A DNA stretch of 64,000 nucleotides, from contig DCXY01000032.1 of assembly GCA_002329155.1 (NCBI GenBank), positions 10,550 through 74,549 on the forward strand, given 5' to 3'. Below, piece by piece: positions 20,501 to 25,193 of this stretch. Within the stretch, counting starts at the first letter, position 1. Each line of letters opens with the position of its first letter. The notes beneath the pieces are model-generated. The model was not told where the DNA came from. It saw only the letters and a list, made by a program, of their open reading frames with translations, and did no database searches. A program made the translations under genes and the position numbers. Origin of the DNA: Stenotrophomonas sp. UBA2124. GTDB taxonomy: Bacteria; Pseudomonadota; Gammaproteobacteria; Xanthomonadales; Xanthomonadaceae.

Positions 20501-20954
20501 CGCTGCCCTTGGACTGCACTGCCTCACGCGCATTTATCCAGCCTTTGGTCAACGCATTCTCGTCGACCATCAGGCCGCCCTTGCCGATCCCGTCCACCAC
20601 CACGAAGCCATCGCCGGCGCGTGTCCGCTGCCTGGCCTGCTCCTGCAGCCGCTGCTGCAGGGCAATGGCCTGCGCGGCGGTGCCGAGGTTGTCGATGGAC
20701 TGCTTGAGCTTCTGCTGCGCGGCTGCCTGCTGCTGCAGTGGCAACTGGTATTGGATGGGGGCGCCATTGGGCATGCGGCCACTCTGTGCCGCGGTGGCCT
20801 GTGCTGCCCCGCGCTCGGCAAACCACGCTGGGCTGAATGCCTGCTGGGCCTGCACGGACAGCACCGGCGCGGCGCTCAATGCCAGGGCAATGGCCCAGGC
20901 CATCGGATGATTGCGCGGGGTACGACGCTGATGGGGAGTATGCGCGTGCGACAT
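8565..20954 (-). CDS. giant filamentous-haemagglutinin-like TpsA exoprotein
   Basis: A 4,129-aa product if translation begins at ATG 20954, which has GAGG 5 bases upstream and an extended signal peptide ending V-Q-A. A GTG at 21068 would add 38 residues and has no visible ribosome site. A Gln-rich, probably helical stretch (about 40-100) precedes the conserved TPS secretion domain (about 100-330), where N-R-N-G-V-V-F-G and N-V-R-N-L-V resemble the family's NPNG and NPNL motifs. Most of the rest is repetitive beta-helix-like sequence (G-x-I/L, S-G-x-V, D-x-S-G patterns). Near residues 2,700-2,900 is an A-G-T/V-x-L-P repeat module, followed by a tandem 47-aa repeat with Cys pairs (about 2,970-3,060). 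The C-terminal roughly 110 residues are Ala/Ser-rich, then basic, recalling the DUF3739-type tail. It should be exported by Sec and secreted through the TpsB transporter at 4,234-5,868. By context it matches PdtA. Confidence 0.93.
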   Translation of the reverse strand: MSHAHTPHQRRTPRNHPMAWAIALALSAAPVLSVQAQQAFSPAWFAERGAAQATAAQSGRMPNGAPIQYQLPLQQQAAAQQKLKQSIDNLGTAAQAIALQQRLQEQARQRTRAGDGFVVVDGIGKGGLMVDENALTKGWINAREAVQSKGSDGRVQVSIEQTADKAILNWETFNIGANTTLNFLQNADWAVLNRVNDPNARPSQLLGQLKANGSVFVSNRNGVVFGNNSQVNVRNLVAAAARISDTQFRDKGLYSSDANTAALTDALGKVLVEQGARITTHEPTTATRGGGYVLLAGSSVENAGQIETRKGQAQLAAGDSFVIRRGMGTAENTSSTTRGNEIAPRFVAGSTAGSVRNTGLIRAREGDITLAGREVEQAGVAVATTTLNQRGTVHLLNSLSDTQGSVTLAKGATTAVLIEDDGKATAVDGQLAALIKESTEQDRIRANTAAGTFDNLSRLQDRRDQSRVEIVSGGSIDAQAGSLTVATGGQITMDARQRTLLADGSRVDVSGATGVRVSMESNELEINIQGNELRDSPQNRDGGKLNNNKVWVDRRQLTYVPAGTGGYAGERWYAAGGLLEVGGYLGLLGRSMSEWASVGGTLQLAGNEVVSSSGSHINLAGGSLDVASGVVRSSWLRGDDGMLYRLEDAPANTRFVGFYRGHEVEQQRWGVTDAFRNPVIASEARYENGYTVGRDAGRLLVSAPTAILQGQVDTSTFTGSAQVRKAASGTGGVSQAQNAIARGAQLWVGRYDGIGRNDAFLSQLRIAELEQDERSWSLQTALDEMRGNTVWLDSKRLSEQQWGRIDLATRGTIELDDDLSLVDGGELVLAGNRIDLDGRVRIAGGSIAASNLLKNRADQVAALQPQDRGVINVGANARIDLHGRWSNQLLDGASTAGRAWMDGGSLQLESSHDVNVMQGARISVNASGYVDAGGKTTGGKGGNISLLANSAQVSTDGSGRLQMKGELSGLGVTGGGRLRLATGGSVVIGAAGDTDPDMLLLDPSLMRTGFSQYDINGHEGMRVAEGTTVDVSSPSLRFGEGAAQAASASDALSLWDAPLYMVNPATGRVSQRTGASLTLRSERNFAGGDISIGQGAQITVDPGQSISLLGAGDISVDGTLRAKAGRIALDDVRTPQMNYRPDASAAQYRIGKGALLDVSGQSHVQVDPAGRRQGLLSDGGSIEIGGALDWENKDQIANRPPDAFVVIERGAVLDASGAAAELYIEGQGNRKVASNGGTIVLRSANGLLLDGLMRAKAGGDGAQGGTLGVAFGGGIYDKAKVTPTVAGPRSLTLVQHAEEGATTTSEPEFGRAVLGVDQIEAGGFDHLSLFSDLRVQGNVDLRLGQSLRLYGVSGAAIGMSEASSAGTVFNIQAPYLRLAQARWFQVNVNDPFITPLAAASDKEHGFLARADLIDLRDAVDLENFSKVALDSKGDVRLLRGISSSNAHVPTQLLAPSALDITAAQIYPTTNSRARIAVGLSTAQKSQGAAYWTNSKGLLRIFGQGADPAAPQSALGGLTLLAAGIEQGGVVRVPLGSLQLGGRNEAGTGASRVHLLTGSVTSTSAAGISIPYGGTTDGISWKLEGATVQPGWIGRTPDGRQQGVQLTANSITVDKGALLDMSGGGTLSGAGFVSGRGGSVDVLNHPLIDANPSFGFSATGNRVYALLPSYKGTVAPADMAQGGDDPMVGQRVTVPAGVPGLAAGTYVLLPASYALQPGAYRVELGGASTIAVAPVATGTGSWRLSAQQQHGLGESSNVLFSDMLLTPADVVRRHSGYNETPYDKFVVDNATRSGRPRGSLSIDAGTLWLELGRGAGLDGNTALSFQGDTRFSPAPESKGYGGSVFVTTSSRGELEVLAAGQSASISDGAAIFADALNALQPSRLVIGASASAGDNTVTVTASSQSLLVRSGATLEAAEVMLAALPGGKGITVEQGATITTLGKGKAAYDARDGYVLQGDTRSETAILALSNGEVNLLSGGTGAKVSIDIGGCAAADCEGDTRLVSEGSIGISTEGEFLLRDSVSYGTRRLGLSMSSINLGNAQALQAAASAGILPQGLSLNQQVLQQLLRGNTAIGAPALEALSLSARDAINVFGSVDLDTRSSATGRSAMRQLVLGAPAIHGYGEAGDKARIFAQSLIWDGTIPATSNPVSRQTQPTAAAMVDRLGRGQLEINADTVVLDRAPFSRPSSEVPADRKVLGFENLSFNVASQLQFGSKGSLSVHQGQDAYLADGGWQYTGGSIDINAPLITGAAGARLAVRTSGDLHIKGRGDAQNADALGAELSLQAQNIDIDGNVSLASGRLQANAVDSLTLGANARLDLSGRKIQLSDVERFSWGGDVELTAQKGSITAAEGSHINVSAQNNRAGRVSATALGERGGRVDLLGTLSGQASGRQQAGGSIVPYDSGELFLRARQLTDFSALNTRLDAGGFHGTRGFQFKEGDLTIEDTLRARNIAISMDGGSLRVAGRLDASGEQVGSIRLAARDSLQIDGMLDAHGTALRVDSYGKIIDSPNRAIVELTSTRSGVTFGPQAKVDLRSGTDVKIGKGAGQNDGVARGTLTINVPRVGTNDAAIQASSGIKVDGARDIFVNAFRRYDNAPLAAVRNVNGNRPQLITQAWLNDVVDPDSQRWMDGSLANTALSSRMAALGKVRLRPGVEIIGTITADNPKGDLTVSGDLDLSGYRYGPAANRADPARRGYGESAALVLRAQGDLNIYGSINDGFTPPPDSPDDAGWLLGEAFDTNGNPITPLDGDIVVPIDGVTLLAGTRYRKDAVLNYAIPFAATALPAGTVLPVEMALGGQLQLAAGTVLPAAITTADGHVYAAGTLLKEPLQLQTGARLGAGFRLPNSTRLAAQSWPAGVPLPADLQLADTVTLAPGALIPSMTQVKLKDGKPVNLRPAGSDGRQGRNWGLAALLPEGTTSWDLTAVAGADIDAADPRYRRPDATGDLILADSHYGTIGTARTTTTWIGAERVLTKQASLYWWGDESYAGKPVKELAGMLGFSDDDFCKMGNYCAVPERTLTKQASLYWWGDESYAGKPVRELAGILGFSDDEFCKMGNYCTGGGTLIEKTEYGSLVGTPMWSVVRTGTGDLQLLAARDVIMKSGYGVYTAGIATTLGGGVDAAFSTPGRASLGEGTPILGPAQGDGRYDAALAAWRAWYPDHGGNLTVAAGRDIQGDVWTANAEVGLVKPDGKTNRRAAYDSSSVSNWLWRQGNPGTGGADSTLTSWWINFGAYTRTSDFMEGARMVGFTGFGALGGGNLLLEAGRHGGIIAAKGGSNGEHSSAIVAAVGSTGRVTGDNQLHLTGGGDLLLRLGGALNPNLVPVEEQQSGRFQKLALNGNIVNLRGRLQMDAARIGRIATAAEHYRPLYLNLRTEDPFSAQGSQAMEGPVLVLGDAVATLQARGDVVLGGTADAGRTSVANLNKISLTDGRTAAGESWYSLWTRNTAVNLISAGGDLTPGLQDDSSARQNRLGDVDYDSFQSTSGGVNYWLYPSKLSLLAANGSIRLRQIDGVNKNVLLTAPSADGSLEVLAMESILVPQSAPAISSSGADTRLPSPFDPAFNAVMKGASIFNRSDDGSILGRALFNFGPNLPRFADQRANGGAPNRFYAVNGDIIGLVTGNSWVAQNLDGKRSVVDWRDIAAPAVVRAGRDILVSNIGALNNTPNDITVVQAGRDIVQTNVTVAGPGNVEVVAGRQLRQEDAASVVSLGGIVQGDKRPGASVALTAGNQQINFAAIRARYLDPANRADPEQSLASQPGKAVKVYDKELKDWLKQRFGQDVDGADALAYFDALPSEQQRIFLRQVYYAELREGGREYNDADGPRFGSYLRGREAIATLVPDKDAAGNTIDRTGDIVMYGGAGVRTLFGGNIELMAPGGQIVVGVQGEVPPATAGLVTQGQGDIRLFSQDSVLLGLSRVMTTFGGDIFAWSEQGDINAGRGALTTLLYTPPRRVYDAWGNVTLAPLAPSSGAGIATLNPIPEVPPGDVDLIAPLGTIDAGEAGIRVSGNINLAALQVLNAANIQVQGESKGIPALAAVNVNALASASAAASSASQAAQDVMRKTQDDARRSQPSVISVEVLGFGRTSSLTPAKAPRSPFGNYDPDSAIQLPQFNEPEARLGVDGAHKQ
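11770..12045 (-). repeat. tandem 141-bp repeat (47 aa) inside the exoprotein
   Basis: Copy one begins at 11770 and copy two at 11911; the second decays after about 12045. The copies are nearly identical, with scattered substitutions, and stay in frame. Each encodes L-T-K-Q-A-S-L-Y-W-W-G-D-E followed by a segment ending F-C-K-M-G-N-Y-C, so each unit brings one Cys-x5-Cys pair and a Trp-Trp motif unlike the surrounding beta-helix sequence. Confidence 0.92.
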
Positions 20955-21087
20955 AGTGACCTCGTGCAGCCGGCGGCCGGCTTGCTGGAATGGGGGTGCG
21001 CTCACGGGACATGTGAAGGCGCTACTATCTGGACGGAGTTGTTCACGCCGAAGCGACAGCTTTTTCACGCAGCCGAATACTGACGAC

Positions 21088-21113
21088 AGATGCCGGCCAT
21101 AGGGCCGGCATCT
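21088..21113 (-). terminator. 11-bp-stem hairpin after the DING gene
   Basis: AGATGCCGGCC (21088-21098) pairs with GGCCGGCATCT (21103-21113) around a 4-base loop, 30 bases beyond the DING-like gene stop and 134 bases before the exoprotein start. It probably ends or attenuates transcription between the two genes. No U-run follows on the minus strand, so strict intrinsic termination is uncertain. Confidence 0.6.
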
Positions 21114-21142
21114 GTTTCATCTCAACAAAAGACTGAATGCAA

Positions 21143-22300
21143 TTACGGACGGCCGATGCCGGCGCAGGTATTGACGTTGTTCAAGCCAGTGGCTTGGCCG
21201 CCATCAAAGAAACGGTCGCGAATGGCATTGCGCCAGGTATCCGTAAGAGCGACGAATCCATGATTTGAAATAGCCGAGCTTATATTTGCCGGCACGCTAG
21301 CAGCATAATGCTGCGAGAAGTACAGGCGCATACGCGCAGCCACGGCTGCGTTCTTGTAGCACTGCCCGATAATGAAGTTGGTGTAACCAACTATCGGGTA
21401 GCCTTTGCCGGTTGGATTCGTGAATACTGGCACCCAGTTCTCCGGGTTGTTGGCAGCAGATCCGGTCGGCGGCGCGATGGTTTCGAGCGTAGCCTTCACG
21501 CTAGGATCGTTCGGCGATGCATCACGCAGCTTCGCAATCTTTGCGGCGTTGCTCAGATCAGCCTTGGGTACCACGTCCGGGCCGACGTAACCAATGGCAC
21601 CGTCGGTCGAGTAGACCTTGTCATACAGCGGCTTGCTGCCCAAAGTTCCAGCAACAGCGAAGTTGCTCGGGAGCGACTTGAACTGCTTCCAGAACTCCTG
21701 GGTGACGGTGAACTTTCCGCCGATGAGCTTGCTGCTGTCGGCATTCTCTGCGGCACATGCGTTGGCAAGGAAACGAGTCAGCAGTTCAGTGGTGCCGCTC
21801 TTTTCATTGCGGTAGATGACGGTGATCGGACCACTCTTGCTGGAATCGAGCTCGCGCCAATCAGTGATGGCGCCGGACATCACGCCACACAAATTGGCAA
21901 CCGAAAGGTTGAGTGATACATCAGCCTTGTTGAACGGAATGGTGACCGAAGTGCCGACAGACGGGATCTGGATCAGCGGGCCGAAAGCTGGTGCCATGTT
22001 GGCGTTGTAGGTTTCGATCTCGGACTGATCGAGAACTGAATCGCTACCCGCAAAATGCACGGTTCCGGTGGTTTTGAAGAGTTCCGCATTGTTGGTAAGG
22101 AACGCGGCCTTGCCCGTACCAGAGCCAGTCACCGCATAGGTGAAGTTGTCCGGCAGGATGTTGTCGGCAGCACCCCTGTAGAGCGTGGCCGGCAGCGAAG
22201 CGCCGCCACCCTGTACGGTGACGGTCTGGGCCGAAGCGGTACCAGCAGTGGCGAGAAGCACGGCGGCGACGAGCGCGGCCAGAGTATTGCACTTGTACAT
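21143..22300 (-). CDS. DING/PstS-like phosphate-binding-fold protein, probable type II cargo
   Basis: A 385-aa protein with a clear signal peptide (about 1-24, ending A-S-A). The mature start contains V-Q-G-G-G-A-S-L-P, close to the D-I-N-G-G-G-A-T-L-P start that names DING proteins. Further on, T-G-S-G-T-G-K-A-A-F and F-A-G-S-D-S resemble PstS phosphate-contact loops, and R-N-E-K-S-G-T-T-E-L matches the conserved R-x-x-S-G-T region. Four or more cysteines in the second half suggest disulfides, fitting a secreted protein. In P. aeruginosa DING proteins are encoded beside the Hxc type II system and one is secreted by it. Here the gene sits between gspF and the exoprotein gene. Cargo status is inference from that precedent. 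A plain periplasmic PstS is less likely because no pstCAB genes are adjacent. Confidence 0.88.
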   Translation of the reverse strand: MYKCNTLAALVAAVLLATAGTASAQTVTVQGGGASLPATLYRGAADNILPDNFTYAVTGSGTGKAAFLTNNAELFKTTGTVHFAGSDSVLDQSEIETYNANMAPAFGPLIQIPSVGTSVTIPFNKADVSLNLSVANLCGVMSGAITDWRELDSSKSGPITVIYRNEKSGTTELLTRFLANACAAENADSSKLIGGKFTVTQEFWKQFKSLPSNFAVAGTLGSKPLYDKVYSTDGAIGYVGPDVVPKADLSNAAKIAKLRDASPNDPSVKATLETIAPPTGSAANNPENWVPVFTNPTGKGYPIVGYTNFIIGQCYKNAAVAARMRLYFSQHYAASVPANISSAISNHGFVALTDTWRNAIRDRFFDGGQATGLNNVNTCAGIGRP

Positions 22301-22481
22301 GATGATTAGCTCCTGAAGGGTTCTACTGCGAAGGTTGAAAACCAGAGGGAGGTGTGTTCAATCACGGCTGCAATCGCGCTTGCTGCATTACCTCGTCGCG
22401 ATGCCATGCAGATGCTGGGCGAGCACCGTTACAGGGTGCTTAAGAAAGGTGTGGAGGACGCCGAAAAGATGTGGAGAATCG

Positions 22482-22494
22482 TGCATTGAATGCA
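22482..22494. promoter_or_regulatory. small odd palindrome upstream of the DING gene
   Basis: TGCATT and AATGCA flank a single central base at 22482-22494, within the 251-base gap between gspF and the DING-like gene and about 180 bases before the DING start. No convincing promoter or Pho box was found by eye in this gap. The palindrome is short and may be chance. Confidence 0.25.
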
Positions 22495-22551
22495 TGTAGC
22501 AGGAACGCAACACCAACGCGCCCGGATGCGACGCAATCTACATGCGCACGA

Positions 22552-23751
22552 CTACTGCACCAGCTGGTTCATTTCCATGATGGGCATCAGCACCGCAAGC
22601 ACGATGGTGAGCACAACACCTCCCATCACCAGAATCATGGTTGGCTCAAGCAGCGCGGTGAGGCTCATGGCACGGCGCTCCACTTCGCTGGAGATTGTCT
22701 TTGCGGCGCGGTCAAGCAATGGCGCCAATGCGCCGGTCTTCTCGCCGCTGCTGACAAGATGTACCAGGATCGGCGGGTATACCTGCTGCACCTTGAGCGC
22801 CGCACCCAGTGACACGCCTTCGCGCACGCGCGCAGCCACATCATCCGCGCACCGGGCCAGCTCGGCGTTTGAAAGCGTCTGCCGCGCCGCCTCCAATGCA
22901 CGCAGCAGCGGCACACCGGCATCGATCAGAATGGCCAGGGTGGAGGCGAAGCGTGCGCTGTTAACACCCAGCACGAAACGCCCCAGCATGGGCGCACGCA
23001 GCACCATATGATCCCAGCGCAGGCGGATGCGCGGCTTTCGCAATGCCAGTCGCCAACCGGTAATGGCAGCACCTGCCGCAACCAGCATCCATAGCCCCCA
23101 TTGGCGCACGAAGGCGCTGGCCACAAGCATCACCTCGGTGATCCATGGCAATGCCTGGCGCGCCTGCACGAAGGCGGTGACCACCTGCGGCACCACGTAG
23201 CTGAGCAGGAAGATGACGATGGCCACCGATACCAGGCTGATCGCGCCGGGATAGATGAATGCCGTGATCACCTTGGCCTGCAGTGCGTTGCGTTCTTCAA
23301 TGTAGTCGGCAAGCCGTTCCATGACCCTGGCCAGATCACCGGAATCCTCGCCTGCGGCAACCAGTGCCCGGTAGATGGGCGGGAAATCGCGTGGCCGCTC
23401 GCCCAGTGCCACCGCAAGCCGCTGGCCCGCACGCACGTCAGTACGCACCGCGCCGAGCGCCTGGCCGATATGGGCGCGCTCGGCCTGCTCGATCACCGCG
23501 CCCAATGCCGCTTCCAACGGAAGCCGGGCGGCCAGCAGGCTGGCAAGCTGGCGGGTAGCCCAGGCCAGCTCCGTGGCGGAAAGCCGCCGCTGTGCCCATT
23601 GCGCGCTGCCGGAACGTGCGGCGTTCACCTGTACCGCAATCAGTCCGCGCGTGCGAAGTGCCTGCCGCACACCACGCGCGGTGTCGGCCTCAAGCTGGCC
23701 CTTCTCGATGCGCCCGTCGCTGTCTGCAGCCTGGTAGTCGAACAGCGCCAT
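22552..23751 (-). CDS. gspF: type II secretion inner-membrane platform protein GspF (HxcS-like)
   Basis: A 399-aa protein of standard GspF length. ATG 23751 is preceded by TGAGG at good spacing; a TTG at 23763 would add four residues. Two T2SS-F domains are visible: residues about 65-190 and 265-390, each opening with cytoplasmic helices and ending in a hydrophobic segment (for example around 165-195 and the C-terminal hairpin near 370-395). The start M-A-L-F-D-Y-Q-A is typical. GspF forms the platform around which pseudopilus subunits are fed by GspE. It is the last of the G-K-L-M-D-E-F run; the gspE stop lies 8 bases before this start. Confidence 0.93.
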   Translation of the reverse strand: MALFDYQAADSDGRIEKGQLEADTARGVRQALRTRGLIAVQVNAARSGSAQWAQRRLSATELAWATRQLASLLAARLPLEAALGAVIEQAERAHIGQALGAVRTDVRAGQRLAVALGERPRDFPPIYRALVAAGEDSGDLARVMERLADYIEERNALQAKVITAFIYPGAISLVSVAIVIFLLSYVVPQVVTAFVQARQALPWITEVMLVASAFVRQWGLWMLVAAGAAITGWRLALRKPRIRLRWDHMVLRAPMLGRFVLGVNSARFASTLAILIDAGVPLLRALEAARQTLSNAELARCADDVAARVREGVSLGAALKVQQVYPPILVHLVSSGEKTGALAPLLDRAAKTISSEVERRAMSLTALLEPTMILVMGGVVLTIVLAVLMPIMEMNQLVQ

Positions 23752-23759
23752 GGCCAACC

Positions 23760-25193
23760 TCAATCATCGTCGGTGACGCGCAGAATCTCCTCCTGCGTGG
23801 TGACGCCACTTTCAACCCAACGCTGGCCATCCTGGCGCAGGCTGCGCATGCCAGCGGCAAGTGCGGCCGCACGCAGTGCCGGCTCACCCTGCCCTTCGTG
23901 GATGAGTGTGCGCACGCGCTCGTCCACCACGAACAGCTCATGGATACCGGTGCGGCCCTTGTAGCCGCTGTGCGCGCAGGCCGGGCAGCCTGCCGCACGC
24001 CATACGCTAGTGCCGTGCGCATCCACTTCGGCCCGCCGGCATTGCATGCACAGCCGCCGTACCAGCCGCTGCGCGAGTACGCCACGCAATGACGAGGCCA
24101 GCAGAAAAGGCTCCACCCCCATGTCGGCCAGGCGTGTAACCGCCGATACCGCATCATTGGTATGCAGCGAGGCAAGCACGCCGTGGCCGGTAAGCGAGGA
24201 CTGCACGGCGATCTGCGCGGTTTCCAGATCACGTATCTCGCCGATCATGATGGTGTCCGGATCCTGGCGCAGGATGGCCCGTAGCGCAGTGGCAAAGCTC
24301 ATGCCGATGCGCGCATTGACCTGTATCTGGCCTATGCCGGCAAAGTCGTACTCCACCGGGTCTTCAACGGTCAGGATGTTGCTGGTGCTGCTGTCCAGCT
24401 GGCCGAGCGCGGCATACATGGAGGTGGTCTTGCCGCTGCCGGTTGGGCCTGTGACCAGCACGATGCCGTGCGGTTGCCGGATCAGGTTGGTAAAAGTGGC
24501 CAGGGTATCTTCGGCCATGCCCAGGCGCTGCAGCTGCAGACGCCCAGCGTCCTTTTCCAGCAGGCGCAGCACAGCGCGTTCGCCGTGCCCGGTGGGTACG
24601 GTGGAAACACGGATGTCCAGTGGCCGGCCTGCCACGCGGATGGCGATGCGCCCATCCTGCGGCAGGCGTTTTTCGGCGATATCCAGGTGCGCCATGATCT
24701 TGATGCGCGATACCAGCGCCGCGTGCAGGGCGCGCCGCGGCTGCACCATGTCGCGCAGGGTGCCATCTACCCGGTAGCGCACGACCGAGTGGGTTTCAAA
24801 CGGCTCGATATGCAGGTCACTGGCGCCATCACGCGCGGCCTGGGTGAGCAGCGCGTTGATCATGCGGATTACCGGTGCGTCGTCCTGCGCTTCAAGCAGG
24901 TCGGTGACCTCGGGTATGTCCTGCATCAGCCGGTCAAGGTCCACCTCGTTCTCGGCAGCCCCCACCACCGTGGCGGCATCGTCACCATCGCGGTAGTGCT
25001 GCGCCAGTTGCTGCTGCCATTGGGCGTCGTCCAGCAGCTGCAGTGGCAGCGGCCCATGGCGCCGGCGCAGCTCGGCCACGGCCCACGCGGCACTGCCCGC
25101 GGTACCCAGCAAGGTGGCCACGCCATCCTGCTCGGCAAGCAGCACACGCTGGCTGCGCACCCATGCATATGGCAATGGCCGTAGCGCACTCAC
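23760..25193 (-). CDS. gspE: type II secretion ATPase GspE (HxcR-like)
   Basis: A 477-aa protein starting at GTG 25193, overlapping the gspD stop. An N1E/N2E region (1-245) is followed by the Walker A G-P-T-G-S-G-K-T-T at residues 249-257. An Asp box and Walker B region follow (D-P-D-T-I-M-I-G-E-I-R-D), then the zinc-binding tetracysteine element C-M-Q-C ... C-P-A-C, characteristic of GspE. It powers pseudopilus assembly from the cytoplasm, docking on GspL. The N-terminal domain is shorter than in many GspE proteins, as expected for the Hxc/Xcs-like branch. Confidence 0.95.
   Translation of the reverse strand: MSALRPLPYAWVRSQRVLLAEQDGVATLLGTAGSAAWAVAELRRRHGPLPLQLLDDAQWQQQLAQHYRDGDDAATVVGAAENEVDLDRLMQDIPEVTDLLEAQDDAPVIRMINALLTQAARDGASDLHIEPFETHSVVRYRVDGTLRDMVQPRRALHAALVSRIKIMAHLDIAEKRLPQDGRIAIRVAGRPLDIRVSTVPTGHGERAVLRLLEKDAGRLQLQRLGMAEDTLATFTNLIRQPHGIVLVTGPTGSGKTTSMYAALGQLDSSTSNILTVEDPVEYDFAGIGQIQVNARIGMSFATALRAILRQDPDTIMIGEIRDLETAQIAVQSSLTGHGVLASLHTNDAVSAVTRLADMGVEPFLLASSLRGVLAQRLVRRLCMQCRRAEVDAHGTSVWRAAGCPACAHSGYKGRTGIHELFVVDERVRTLIHEGQGEPALRAAALAAGMRSLRQDGQRWVESGVTTQEEILRVTDDD

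Noticed and set aside
19773..21083. A 436-codon plus-strand open frame
   Set aside because: It mirrors the N-terminal coding part of the exoprotein and lacks a signal, motifs or a ribosome site.
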